Below the pieces are notes generated by a model that was given only the letters and a program-made list of their open reading frames with translations, was not told the DNA's origin and made no database searches. A stretch of 64,000 nucleotides of DNA from assembly GCF_000004195.4 (NCBI RefSeq), contig NC_030681.2, forward strand, positions 28,844,982 to 28,908,981, given 5' to 3'. Both the position numbers and the translations under genes were made by a program. This document shows, piece after piece, positions 23,467 to 35,435 of this stretch (position 1 is its first letter; every line of letters starts with the position of its first letter). The stretch comes from Xenopus tropicalis. Its lineage: Eukaryota; Chordata; Amphibia; Anura; Pipidae.

Positions 23467-23770
23467 TGAGCCAAAACAATCCTATTAGATTTATTTAATG
23501 TTTAAATTATATTTTAGTGGATTTAAGATAAGGTGATCGAAATTAAAGAAAGACCCCTTATTATTATTAACATTTATTTATAAAGCGCCAACATATTCCG
23601 CAGCGCTGTACAATAAGTGGGTTACATACATTGGACATACAGAGTAACATATAAAGCAATCAATAACCGATACAAGAGGTGAAGAGAGCCCTGCCCAAAA
23701 GAGCTTACAATCTACAAATCCAGAAATCATCAGGTCCTGAGCATTCTGGATAACAGGTCCCATACCTGTA
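23467..23770. mobile_element. right half of 'ggtcccatacctgt' MITE, split by a SINE-like insert
   Basis: The left portion (CAATCCTATTAGATTTATTT to about 23559) and the right portion (CAGGTCCTGAGCATTCTGG to CCCATACCTGTA, 23721-23770) are adjacent in the intact family. The intervening 160 bp belongs to another repeat. Confidence 0.85.
23560..23720 (-). mobile_element. SINE-like insert (GCGCCAACATATTCCGCAGC)
   Basis: Begins with TTATTATTATTAACA, which is the complement of the short tandem tail seen at 20390-20401, so the retroposon is on the minus strand. It contains AAAGCGCCAACATATTCCGC and AAAGAGCTTACAATCTAC. It entered the MITE after the MITE was in place. Confidence 0.8.
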
Positions 23771-24714
23771 CCTTATATTTTCTGAGACCTGCCAGGGATT
23801 TTTAAAGTAGTAACTCTAAATTGTTATCCATGGCCCACTACATAAAGAACCATAAACATATAATAGAATTTCATAATAATCATTGTAGATACCTTGAAAA
23901 AAAGGAAACTGTCAATGATGTACATGTTAAGAATACAATGAAGAGGCATTTTGCTAACAACGTACATTTATTTTAAATAGGATGATCTTTCTGGGAATAT
24001 AATTGCTTAGTAAGCTCAGTAAAGTTTAGTTGTCTTTTGAGAAACCGTGTAGTCTATCCATCCACCAGTTCTGTTGAGCTGTGCAGTCTTCTTTTAAAAG
24101 CAGAATCGTCAAATTAAGACCCAGAGGAAAATGTGATTTGCTTCTCATTATAGATAATATTGCTGTGCTTTCACGCTCAGCTACCTTAGCAGAAGTGTGC
24201 CATAGGAAGAGAAAATGGAAGCCATTCTGGTTGTATTACAGTTTCCAAGACTAAAACAGCGACGACCATTGACACTGCCAATAGTTTATTGTATATCCAA
24301 ATTTACAACCTTTATATATTTTGAATCTCAACAGTTACCATCTGTCAATTGATCTTTCTTTGATTAATAAGAATACTATCCAAATAAGGACACCAGCAAC
24401 CTTTATTCAATGTAATTAACTGAGCATTTCCTTAATCTGGCTATACTTTGTCGAGTTTTGTGGCTATCCAATCAACTAACCCATTGTGACTCATCAGACC
24501 ACTTCAGAAGAGCAGCATCATCCTATTCTGGATTGGTTGATAACCACTGTTGGACTGGGGTGCCAGAGGCCAACCAGAAAACCTTTGACCATAGGCCCTC
24601 TCTCAAATCTTCTTTGTTCACTCACTTTGATTATTCTCTTAATCACATCGTATCATCTATCCTTCTTCTCATATAGAAATGGAATATGGCCATCTTATAG
24701 GCATTAGGGTTGAT
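23771..24714. other. unassigned sequence
   Basis: No gene recognised; no repeat I can name. Confidence 0.45.
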
Positions 24715-24716
24715 TC

Positions 24717-25352
24717 ACTAAAGTGTGATAAGCGTTATCGCATGCTTTTTTGAGTTAAAATAGATGCGAAAAATTGCATGCGTTAAGTTGCATATCGCAT
24801 GCGCTAAATAAAGCATGATCGCAAGGTGTTAATTTTACCGCATTGCGTTAATTCTCGAGCAGAAATAATACTAATGCATGATTCACAAACACTAAACGCT
24901 AAATATCGCATTAGTCTGTGCGAAAATTAACACCTACTTGGGGCAGGCGGTAATTATAGAAAAGTACAGTTAATGAGCTTTTGGCAACACAATATGGACT
25001 TTGCAGTGGGATTTATTCAAGTCTGTGTTGGCCCTAGAGTGATGCAGCCACCAGTTTGCAGGGAAATGGGCATTTTCAGAACAGTAGTTTTCCGAAAGTA
25101 ATGGCGTGTATGGCTAATATGGCGTGCGTTTTTTTGCATGCCGCAACAGTTTGTGCGTGCTGTGTTAATTAGCATGCGTTGCGTCAAATACCGCACAAAA
25201 ATAGTCTTTGTGACTTAAATAACGCAACAGCATCGTGTCTAAATTAACGCAAGTATCCTTTTAGTAAATCGTGTGTTAAGACGAGAATAATAAGACGCAA
25301 TAAATTTTGCTATAAATAGCGCTCGTTTTAACGCACCTTAGTGAATCAACCC
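24717..25352. mobile_element. TA-flanked foldback MITE ('GGGTTGATTCACTAA')
   Basis: GGGTTGATTCACTAA and TTAGTGAATCAACCC are inverted ends with TA on both sides (24715-24716, 25353-25354). The arms are dense in GCAT, CGCAT and TTAACGC words that pair across the element. Its centre (24985-25125) is homologous, in reverse orientation, to 60170-60330 of the element at 59520-60610, so both belong to one family. Confidence 0.9.
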
Positions 25353-25589
25353 TACTGAATTGTTGGGTGAGAAGGAAAGCTCATTGACACCTGAGCCCAC
25401 CAGGATTTTTCCTGTTGTCCCAGTGGGCCAGTCCTGCACTTTTGATAACCCATTAATAAGGAACAGTCACTGGAGTGCAATCAAACAGGAATCTGATACA
25501 CATATTATAATATATTTACTCAGGAACAAACGGAGCACACCCTATTAAAGTTCAAATGCCCAGGGTGCTAGCAAAAATATATAAAGCAA

Positions 25590-25690
25590 GACAATGAGCT
25601 GCACACACCAGGACTTGGCAAAAAAATGATAAGTTTATTTAAGCAAAGAAATCCAACGTTTCGAGCACTAACTGTGCTCTTCCTCAGGGA
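25590..25690. mobile_element. fragment of 'caacgtttcgagc' dispersed repeat
   Basis: AAATCCAACGTTTCGAGCAC followed by TGTGCTCTTCCTCAGGG is a dispersed frog motif. A relative with CAACGTTTTAGGCCC lies near 48390-48410. No ends defined. Confidence 0.5.
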
Positions 25691-26760
25691 AAAAACAATG
25701 TAAATAAACCCTGTAAATTAGTAAATAATATATTTACTAATATACTTAAATGATTGCCCCTACTGACGGACCAAATATGACTAAAAGCAGAATGCATTGA
25801 CTGGCATTCGTCCATGTACTGTGATATTCCTGTGATTTTCTAGAGTTCGAGGAAATGTCCACCAACTCCTAAGGGAGGAGGTAGAAAATACACAACAGTA
25901 TGACTTTGAGTGCTGGGGTCTTACTTACCACCGTACTCTGGGCTTGTGTAAAAATAAGGGTAGCTTTCATTGCTCTTATATTTTCTCCACAATTTGTGTT
26001 GTACCCCCTGTCCTTTATATATCATTTGGGGGGAAACTTTTTCCTTCTTAACCCCTGAAATTTTTCATATAATATCATACAGTTTGTAATCATGTAATTT
26101 GCTTAGTGTCTGAACAAATTGTTTAAAACATGTTAAAAGGAGATTCCATTACATACGATTGTTTCCTACTGTTTAAGTGTATGATAATGTATTTGCTATG
26201 GGATTTTTTTTAAATTACATCTTAAAAGGCGTAAGTAATTTGAAATTTATATCCAATTTTCCTAAACTGTTATATTTCAGGTAACAGCTGTTAGTAAGAA
26301 TGAGAAACAGGGTTAGGCAGTATAACAGGCTCCAAAATATTAGCAGTGTTTAACTGCCTATGGTGTTATAAGCAGCTATTCCCAGGAGATTCTCAGAAGC
26401 AAGCACTTGACGAGAAACTATTTCAGCTTTCTTTCAAAGTTATGGGCTAAATCATGGAAAATAGGCATGATATCTTTTATTGGCTTAGTTTCTTTTTCAG
26501 ATTGAGAACACATATAATTTTAGAGGCACAATTTGCCGGAGGCAAAACTACTAGATGTCTTGAGTAGATGAAAACTTTATTTGTAAACTGAAGTTTTATG
26601 TAAATGCATAAAGCTTGCTTCATTAAGCATGCCTGTGAATGCAGCCATCTTGAATAGAATAACCTGAACAGATATTTAGAAAACACAAGATCTCAGAGTA
26701 AGTTGGGAAACAAGAGAGTTAAGGTCAGCTGAAGAACAGTTGCATTTCTTACATGTGATT
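25691..26760. other. unassigned sequence
   Basis: No gene recognised. Bases 26475-26560 may be an eroded minus-strand copy of the repeat at 30740-30842. Confidence 0.4.
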
Positions 26761-27111
26761 TCAAATAAATCAAAGGGTTGAGAAGGCCGCATCATACGTA
26801 TGCAAATAGATCAAAGGGATTCTGGGAACGAATTCCATAAGGCTCCTTGAAAAATCCCTTTCACATGGGTTTATCCTATAGGCTAAAGCTCACCCACTGG
26901 GTTTTTAAAGCAAAAGCCAGGATAATAACAGCTGATCAGATTCACAACTACAGACCGGTTTCACCCTTCTTGGGGCTCATCAGTGTAGTGCAGGGTTTCC
27001 TGATCAGCTTATGTAGAGCCAGGAGTGGGGATTCACGAACAAAAACAAAGGGTTGAGGAGACCGCCTCATAAGTATGCAAATAAATGAAAGGGATTCTGG
27101 GAACATGTGAT
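26761..27111. repeat. two direct repeats of about 70 bp, 282 bp apart
   Basis: AAAGGGTTGAGAAGGCCGC... at about 26773-26830 and AAAGGGTTGAGGAGACCGC... at about 27049-27106 are diverged direct repeats. Each includes TATGCAAAT (octamer ATGCAAAT) and ends AAAGGGATTCTGGGAAC. The spacer carries a CCGGTTTCACCCTTCTTGGG block that resembles another dispersed repeat. Confidence 0.75.
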
Positions 27112-28157
27112 TTGTAAGCACAAGCCTAACATAAATGCTACATAGCCATAGAGTAAGGGGATAGAGTAGGCGTAGGCAGTCAGAATAAGCAGATTATTAG
27201 GTGCTATTAAGTCAGAACAGTGAGTTAAGAATTCAAATGGGAAAACTAAGCGGAGTAGTCCATTGCCCATTGACTCTGCAGAGTTGCACCATCCTCCAGA
27301 ACATGCCTTCTGCTGATAAATGGGAACCTCTACATACAAAATGTCTAGCTTTTCCAATGTCAGGAGCAGGTTGGAGAAAAGGTTCTTTTCTTTACTGTTT
27401 TTGGAGACTGTGCATCAGAAAATAAATGTGTTGGGAGAATTGGAGCCAAAACCTCAGGTGGAGCCAAAGGGCTTAGAAGACTAAGGACATTAAATCATTT
27501 TGGAGGTGTAAGCAGGAATCTGTGCCCCTTCACTTTATTAGATGACATGGTAGTTCATATCTTTTTTTTACTCCCTAGTGTTTCTGCATTAGTATTTTGA
27601 ATTCATGAGGCATTTTGCTAACATTTTGAACATAATCAGTATTAAATGGAACACAATTTTTAAGTTCCAGAGATATCCTAGAACATTCTTGAAGTATGGA
27701 ATTACATTTGTATTCTCAATTTCTCCTTCCAGAAGCAGAAGAAACCAATCATACTATAGGTATTGGATCTATTATCCGAAATGTTCGGGATCTGAGGTTT
27801 TCTGTGTAAGGTTTTTCCATAGTTGAGAGGGCGTCTCTTTCACTAGGGGGGAGGGGGTTGTCAAAATGTTAGTCTTTTATGGAATTTAACATATGAGACC
27901 AGTCATTCCTTTTCGGAAACTTATTTCTATTTTTCTACTAAATGCCTGAAGGTTCAGGTAATGATAAATAATCTTTATTGTTTGAACTGACCTATAGAAT
28001 CGACTAACTGAAATAAGCTAGCTGGATCACTTGTAATGAAAAACAAATCTTTGAACCTGAATGGCATGGAATCCTTCAGGAAATTTTTAGGATTTCCAAT
28101 TTGAACATTGGTAAATCTGCCCCTTTATGTCTGGTATTCCTTAGACATTGTGTAAAA
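27112..28157. other. unassigned sequence with a short MITE fragment
   Basis: About 27757-27820 (TAGGTATTGGATCTATTATC, GTTCGGGATCTGAGG) is the left end of the 'acaggtatgggacc' MITE. Nothing else recognised. Confidence 0.5.
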
Positions 28158-28320
28158 GGGAAACACATTTGGCGCCCAATCAAACTTTTTAACCTGGCCG
28201 ATCGACAAGTCGACCAATGCTTTTGCGATAGTGGTCGTCTCGTCAAGCCGCCATACACGCACCGAATATCATATGAAATGAGGTTTCATGCGATATTATT
28301 GGTGTGTGTATGGCTGCTTT
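28158..28320. mobile_element. 'ccatacacgc' MITE fragment with hairpin
   Basis: The segment ends in a hairpin at about 28248-28316: CCATACACGCACCGAATATC pairs with GATATTATTGGTGTGTGTATGG around a short TGAGG loop region. The same module appears twice at 41827-42013. Confidence 0.7.
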
Positions 28321-28349
28321 GAGTGAGCAGTCTTTGATCAGCCTACCCT

Positions 28350-28505
28350 TTTTCGATTCCCTTTGGCAACATCTTGTGACCCTGGACAAATCACTTAATC
28401 TCCTGGTGTCCCAGCATACTTAGTGCGCCTATAATAATGGCATTACTTGCTGTAATGTGCATTGAGTCCCACAAGAGAAAAGCAATATATAAATGCTACA
28501 CTTAC
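28350..28505 (+). mobile_element. SINE/LINE-tail-like repeat
   Basis: The order CTGGACAAATCACTTAATCTC, then GCATTGAGTCCCACAAGAG, then GCAATATATAAATGCTAC is a dispersed frog repeat tail. Its 5' boundary is unclear. Confidence 0.55.
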
Positions 28506-29594
28506 CCTTAGCTTAAATTTTATAACCTATGGGTGATAATGCTGAATCCACTGGTAAACCCCGCAGTTTTGAGGCACAATCCCTGATGGCTTATGTTTGC
28601 TGTGATTAGTAATAGGGTGTTTTCTGTGCCTTCTGCTGCATGAGGAGCTAAGGCTTTAGCCCGGGATGGGGGCCAACTTAAGGGCCCTCAGGATATCTCC
28701 AATAAATTCCCAGCACGCTATTTCTGTTTAATTCTTTACCAGAGTTGACAAGGAGCTAATATCCAGGTGCCTACAATAGGCTGGCACGGGGAACCCAGTT
28801 CATGAATAATAGACACTCATGGAACTGTAACTATTAGCTCACCAACCTGTACCAGGCAATGAGTGGCCACTCTTCTCTCTCCAGCAGAGAGATGCATTAC
28901 AATAACGCAATCAGCTACACAGGTATGTTTATAGTACTCCATTAATTACAACAGCTATGTACTATGTTTATTGGTCAATTTGGGAATCAGACAGATGTGG
29001 AAATCTGCTGATGCACCATTTGCCAAGGAGCTGCTTTTCCATGTTCTTAGTTAATCAGTACAGTAGGAAGGCAGCGAGTGTACCAAGCACCTGCGTTGGA
29101 CTAACGATTAGGGGACCCCTTCTGGTTATCCCTAATCCAGCAACTTTAATGACATTCCCAGGGATTCTCTCCCTTATTTTCAGCTTCTATCTGACACTAC
29201 TTATCCGAACATTACCAAAGAAAAGTCAAATGATAGCAGACAAAAAATTAACGGTTCAGCTTGATATTGCGTTTGTCTTTTGTGAGTCTTTCTATAAAAG
29301 ACTGTGCTAATTTCTCTGTGCCAATATGAAAGCTATGCACTGCTAATTTTAAATTGTAAGCCATAACACAACCACGGAAATCTCATTTTAGCAGTTTGAA
29401 ATTAAAGTAGATTGATAATTGCATTTCCACTTTATAGACAGGCAGTGTTACTGCAGAAAATGAAGACAGCTGTCATGTTCTGTGTTAAAGCTTGCAAATA
29501 ATAAATAAATTAAAAAAATACCCCACACTACAGGAGAAACACATTGTATAACCAGGAGAAGAAAAAAAAATAGAAGAAGTTTGAAACATCTCTA
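28506..29594. other. unassigned sequence
   Basis: No gene recognised; a 117-codon frame at 28957-29310 has no domain or splice context. Confidence 0.45.
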
Positions 29595-29930
29595 TTGTTC
29601 CCATTTAATTGGAGCACTGTTTACAAGATTTCTATCCTGCTAATTAGTTCCTTTATGCTTGAAAAAACACTCTTAGCAGCAACTACTTTCCAATTATCAG
29701 CTTATGATGAAAATGGAGTTTCAGTGCCACTGCAGCAAAGCATGTTGCCGCCGTTATGCAGAGCGGATCAGAGTGCAGAATTAATTATTAAAATGTCAGC
29801 AGGAGCACGTTTAACAATATCCCTCGGTTGCGTCACTCTGGGAAGAAGCTCGCTAGGGATATTTCATTGTTGGTTGCATCCACTCGGGTGCTCGAGGGGT
29901 TAACGTGTCCAGCTGCATCCTATTGGCAAG
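29595..29930. other. repeat-poor segment, candidate conserved non-coding element
   Basis: No repeat recognised. It is more balanced in composition than its surroundings, with AATTAATTATTAAAATG-type homeodomain-like cores and a TGCGTCACTC (AP-1/CRE-like) site. It is open over 102 codons, but the sequence has no protein character. Conservation cannot be judged from one genome. Confidence 0.2.
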
Positions 29931-30739
29931 GGTGTGATTAATATGTATAACTTCCTGACCTGACAAAGTGGCCACATTTATGGATTCGGCTTCAAATGAA
30001 ACCTGCAACAGACTGTGGGCTAGAGATAAGGAACAGAGAAGCAGAAGGTCAGGCTTTAGTTCAGTATACAGTGATGTGGCTGGCAGATGTCCCTAATCTG
30101 AGCGCAGAGCCAGAATGGATATATCTACAACTATTTATAAGTCACTGGTAATTATTTCTTAACAAGGACCAGTGATACTTTTTGTATATAACATTATAGC
30201 ACCTGGTTGCTATGGTTTGTTCCCAGAATTCTGCTGTGAAGCCAATACAGCAACTAAAATATTCTTGGCTTGCACTTGTCAACACAAACCAGTTGTCAGA
30301 AGCATCCTAAGCACATATCAGTGGCAAGAAGGCGGCGACAGGGATGCGAATTGTGACATCACTGCTCATGGCGTCATTTCACTTTCTTCTAGGTCATATT
30401 TTCTATGTAAAAGAATGCTTAAAGTCAGAATAAAATACGCTAGAAGTTATTGTGTAAACAACAATGACCTGCATATATACATTGTATATTATATCATTAA
30501 TAATTGCCTATGTCCCCATAAAGGGCAAGGAAAAGGTAATGTACAGTGCTAGCCAGTCAAAATGGCTTACCCTAATTTATATCAAGCCACTTTGATCCAC
30601 ATTATCCTGTACCTTATCTGTTTGTCCCTTGCAGGCCCCCTTTTATATGACTTTGTTAACACCTTCCACACAGATATTAGTTTTTTCTGGTTATTTGTTC
30701 TATGAGCTGAATGTTATATACTGTATATATATGAAAGAG
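29931..30739. other. unassigned sequence
   Basis: No gene recognised. The 126-codon open frame at 30172-30552 is Cys-rich by chance and lacks domain signals. Confidence 0.4.
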
Positions 30740-30842
30740 CACCACAGTTTCATTGTAATCAGCTTGAAAAAGGAACTAAAATGTTCTGAAAGCTTGCTAT
30801 GATTATCTTAGTTAGCCAATAAAGGTATATCACAATACAGAT
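30740..30842 (+). mobile_element. 'gaaagcttgc...gccaataaaggtat' repeat fragment
   Basis: AAAATGTTCTGAAAGCTTGC followed by GTTAGCCAATAAAGGTATAT is a dispersed frog repeat. Only one end is visible. Confidence 0.55.
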
Positions 30843-31999
30843 AATATCACTAACAGGATCGTTCACCTCGGCACGATCAAGAAATGGGAATGAAACAGTC
30901 ATCTACAGCCATTTCTTTTCCCAAGCTCTGATTGGAGCACAGAATTGTGGCTATTGATATACAGATAAACATGTAAATGTGGTTCATACGATTTGGCGAG
31001 TCGTCAGATGAATAGACTTCAAAAGTTATTAATTATATTTGTGTCTCCAATAACTATTTATTAAGTGGGTCACCTATGCACATATAAAATATCATCAATT
31101 TCAGTCTAAACAGTATTATTATCTGTGTATGTGACCTCTGGTGTGACCGCATTAAAGATAATATTGATCAAAGCTGACCCAATAAGGCATGTGTATCTGG
31201 TCATTGACTGACCTAGAAATGCACAGGCCACAAGTCCTGTATTTCCACAGAGTTGCATGAGGGAATGCCGGCTATACATGTATTGCTGTAAAATGGTCAG
31301 ATAATCTGGCATAGCGTGGTCATCTTAAGGAATGCTAATGTCCTTAGAAGCACTCGTACTCACTCGTAAAACACTCACAATTAATATTTAACCCATAATA
31401 AGCATGTTTCAGCCTATATACCACAATAGGTTAATACAAAGGGTTGGCACCTACCATGTTAGTTTGTGCATAACTGCACTGCAAAGGGAAAGTTCTGCAA
31501 TTTCTATATGGTTGGGCACAGGCTAGCCCAATTCTGTTATATGTCACCAGAGCAAAGTGCCAGATGGCTGACCACAGCAACAGCCTAGCAGGGATCATAA
31601 TCCATCCCAAAGTAAAATATTTAAAGAGGTTTTTCACCTAACCTAGTAATCAGGCACTGGATTGAATGATAGACTGGAATATGGAAAGGAGAGGTCCTAA
31701 ATATAAAGATAAGAAATAAAAAGTTTCAATAACACTAAAATTGTAGCTTCACGGAGCAATAGGTCTCTGGTTGAAATGGTTGGTGACCCCATTCAGAAAG
31801 ATGGAAGAAGTTAGAAGAGAGAGGCAAATACTTCAAAAACTATAAAAGAGTTAAAAACAAAGTGCAATGGAAACGTTGCTAAATATGGGACATTCTATAA
31901 CATACAAAAAGCTTACTTAAAGGTTAACCCTTTAGATCAGGCTACAGACCTGCTACTACACTGAGCTCATCATATAACGAGGTTTTGGAATCAGAAAGA
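30843..31999. other. unassigned sequence
   Basis: No gene or nameable repeat. Confidence 0.4.
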
Positions 32000-32173
32000 C
32001 ACAGTTTTACTCCAAGTAGAGCCTCCTGAAAGCTAGCAGTCCACATTGGGCTACTAAATAGCCAATCACGGTCCTTATTTTGGATCCTCAAGGGAATCAT
32101 GCTTGTATGGATCACCAACAATTTTTACATCTGAGTGTGTATCACAAGTAAAAAAGGTTTGGGTTCCCTGCCC
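32000..32173. mobile_element. hAT-type MITE fragment (copy 2 of the 3362 family)
   Basis: GCTACTAAATAGCCAATCAC, TTTTTACATCTGAGTGTG and AAAAAAGGTTTGGGTTCCCTG match the right half of 3362-3670. The left terminus is lost. Confidence 0.7.
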
Positions 32174-33478
32174 TAGACAATATAGTGTAGTACAGTAACC
32201 CCCATCTTGCATAGTGCTGGGTTCCTCCAACCTTTCATGACCCAACCTGTCCAATTTTCTAAACTCTCTTGCACACATTTTGGGCTAACATGAACAGCAA
32301 CAAAATTCTAGAAAATGATTGGTCTGGGTATGGCCATGTACTATCAAAATGGATGACGCTGTGGGCTTTATACCCAGGTGGTTTAACTATTAATTCAAGA
32401 TAAACTGGAAACTGGGAATTGCTGCAATGACCTATAAAAGTGCAGAAGAATATGTTAGCAACATGACCGTATATTCTCTTTAGGGCAGACACAAGTAACA
32501 AGGAAAAGTGCCTATACAATTGGCAATCACAGCGTCAAATGGCACTAGGTAGCGAAGTGAATAAGCCTTTCTTTCATATGGCAATGTTATTAGTTGACAT
32601 AACTCTTGAAATTCACAGTTGTCAGAAGGAATATTTCTATTTAACATAAGACATGCTAGCCATTACTTTATGCGAACATACAATGCAGAAGATATGTGCG
32701 CCGGTAAAGCATCCGGTGGGTACCATTCCGCTGCTGAGATGCAGAAATATTGCCTGCTTCCAACAAACTCATTAAATTAATGTCATCCATCACGTTTGGT
32801 TCTTTTGTTATGGGAAAAAGGGCTCAGCTTATAGCGAGAAAGTCTTTTTCAAGCCAAAAGTGACATTTTAGCATAAAGTACTCATTCCTGTCAGAGAGAA
32901 CTGACTTGCAGAAATGACCTGACTAAAATGTTATCAGATGTTACACAAGAAAAAAAACATGTGGGGACAGGAATCTATTGAGTTTTCTTGCTGAAAAGTC
33001 TGGTATATAACTTCTTGATAAGGTCGTTTTACACAATTATGTCAAATTTAAGTTTCATCTCTAAAGTATAATATTCTGCATTTGGTTGGGTTTAGATGAG
33101 AATGAATTAGAATGTACTAAAAGTCCCCAGCTACTTTTCTTGCCGACCTTCTGCTGATTGGAGTTCTCCATGGTCTCCATCATGTTTATGCTTGAGGCAT
33201 AAGGGCTGAGCTTTGAATTTTTTATCTGGCACTCTGTGTCCAGACCAACAACCTATAGAGTCCACTCTCCAGAGAAAAATATATGCAATTGTTTTTTTTG
33301 CTTTTAATAGTGTAAAAAGTGATGGAATATACAAAGGTTGTAACAATGTAAAGAGAACAACTTCTTACACTGCATTGATCCATAAATAAATGCATAAATC
33401 AATGGTTCTATACTACTGATCTACTGAACTCTATAGAGAATGTCTCAGTCAAGGCAAACAGTATGCCAGACTACCAGT
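32174..33478. other. unassigned sequence; 32640-32950 repeat-poor
   Basis: No gene recognised. The 32640-32950 part (around CGCCGGTAAAGCATCCGG and AAATTAATGTCATCC) lacks repeat motifs and could be a conserved non-coding element; this is a guess from composition only. Confidence 0.3.
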
Positions 33479-33720
33479 GATGTAAGGGCTCCGTGCTGCC
33501 GCCCCCCGCAAAAAAATCTTTGGAGGGGCCTGGAACAGTATAGTAAACCCTACCCAGACCCCTTCCCTCAGCCCACAGGTGTTCCCCTGCCCTCTCGTGT
33601 ATGAATCCCTGCTCTCCTTCCTGAGCGCTAATGGTAAGCGGGTATTTATATGCAGTAATGGAGGAATGGGCCCTGCAGTCCGGACCCTCCTCTCCCCTGG
33701 GTTCCCCAGCAACCATAGGG
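33479..33720. repeat. GC-rich dispersed-repeat-like block
   Basis: Contrasts with the AT-rich flanks: CCGCCCCCCGCAAAAAAATC, then CAGTATAGTAAACCCTACCC, then GGGCCCTGCAGTCCGGACC. I recall similar blocks as dispersed in frog genomes, but no termini are clear. Overlapping open frames on both strands reflect the GC content. Confidence 0.4.
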
Positions 33721-33878
33721 TCTGCTTACTTTATAATTATTGCTTGGTTTTTACTCAGTTAGTAAGAATGGTCCCAAATATTTTCCTGACTAAATAGGGC
33801 AAATTTTAAAAAGAGGTGGAAGCATCATATGCTACATGCATCCTTCAGCAGCCTTGTTCTAGTAGTTTACCCACAATA

Positions 33879-34370
33879 TACCGTATATACTGGAGTATAA
33901 GCCGATCCGAGTATAAGCCGAGGTACCTAATTTTACTTAAGAAAACTGGAAAAACTCGAGTATAAGCCTAGCGTGGGAAATGCAGCAGCTACTGCTAAGT
34001 TTCAATAATCAAAATAAATACCAATGAAATTACATTACATGAGGCATCAGTGGGGTATATGTTTTTCAATATTTATTTCAAAGAAAAACAGTAAACTAGC
34101 TCTGTAAGCGGAGAAAAGGGTCAACAAAAACAATATGAGTACTACCCCATGCTATTGCATATTGACACATAAGGGGAAATAAGTATTGCTAGTGGGAGCG
34201 GGCCAGGGCACTGGAGGGTCTGGTTGCCGGTGGCCTAATTTGCACACAAAGGAGAGAGGGTGCTAGTCTGGAGGGACCCATGGCACCCGACTCGAGTATA
34301 AGCCGAGGGTGACTTTTTCAGCACATTTTGGGTGCTGAAAAACTAGGCTTATACTCGAGTATATACAGTA
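33879..34370. mobile_element. 'ACTCGAGTATAAGCC' palindromic MITE (copy 2)
   Basis: Starts TACCGTATATACTGGAG and ends ACTCGAGTATATACAGTA, inverted relative to each other and to the copy at 2151-2575. Internal blocks (CATGAGGCATCAGTGGGG, AAAACAGTAAACTAGCTCTG) are the reverse complement of the first copy. Confidence 0.85.
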
Positions 34371-35190
34371 AATGAGTTATGAATAGTTACATACCTTGTA
34401 TTCTATGCAATAACTTAAAACTTAATCTGTGAATTACAGTACAGGAAACCTTGCACTGATTATGCTTTCTGCATCTACCCTTTGCAGGGGGTATAGCCCA
34501 TTGTCTGCTTTTGAATGCACAATGTGAGGGCTTTGGAAATAACTTCATTTTCTTTTATCTTTAACATGAAGTGCATGTATGGCATATGTTTTTTTTTTTC
34601 CATGAAAATTGAAGACGTACTTAATAATTTTCCATGTAATGACTAATTATAACATTTATAGGCTAGAAATAAGCTCTCCAGTGATGAAATATACTTATCT
34701 AGAAAAAAAAATAATTGCAGCAAGAAAATAGATTCCTGGTAGAACTTTATCTTTTTTGAGGTGTTAATTCTTTTTCAAAACCATAGACTGCTAAAACGAC
34801 TCAGCCAGGGAGAGAGGTTTCAAGAAATTTCAATAATACAGTGGGAAGCAAAGTGCTTTGGCATCACTTTAGAGCCGACTATCGGAGGCTAAAGGGTTTT
34901 TTTTTTAACTTGCTGTGTGTCAAGGATTTGCAATACTGTGCGGCTAACGTTGGAAAGCACAGAATGTATCAAATCAAGTAACTGAAGAAAAATACAACTT
35001 TTTAGAGATTCTGGTTATTGCACTGCTAAAGGAAGATCAGATCAGACCTTGTTTCTGCTTCATTTTTTACTATTAATTCTTTCTATTCTTCTGGCTGGGT
35101 TTCCTCTTGTTCTCTTCACCAAAGATATGACTTAAGACCTGGTAGGACCCATATGCATGAAATCCACTTAAAAAAAGCCACTTAACTCTT
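34371..35190. other. unassigned sequence
   Basis: No gene recognised. Several short T/A runs (34590-34600, 34899-34908). Confidence 0.4.
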
Positions 35191-35382
35191 GTCTATCTAT
35201 CTATCTAAATATCTATCTTGGGGTTTTCCAGATAAGGTATCTTTCCATAATTTGAATCTCCATACCTTTTTTAAAAATCTGAATTATTTGATGGAGCCTA
35301 TGGGAGATGGCCTTCCCATAATTTGGAACTTTCTGGATAATTGGTGTCCAGGTAATTGATCCCATACCTGTTGTTCCCATCA

Positions 35383-35433
<51 letters not shown>
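35191..35433. repeat. TATC microsatellite split by a MITE fragment
   Basis: A short TCTA tract (35191-35216) and a longer pure tract of about 12 units (35385-35433) flank a 150-bp remnant of the 'acaggtatgggacc' MITE (GGGGTTTTCCAGATAAGG to GATCCCATACCTGTTG). Confidence 0.85.

Positions 35434-35435
<2 letters not shown>

Noticed and set aside
28156..28172. GGCGCCCAATCAAA as a retroviral primer-binding site
   Set aside because: No LTR end, TATA box or polyadenylation signal lies upstream; it sits in a 'ccatacacgc' MITE fragment.
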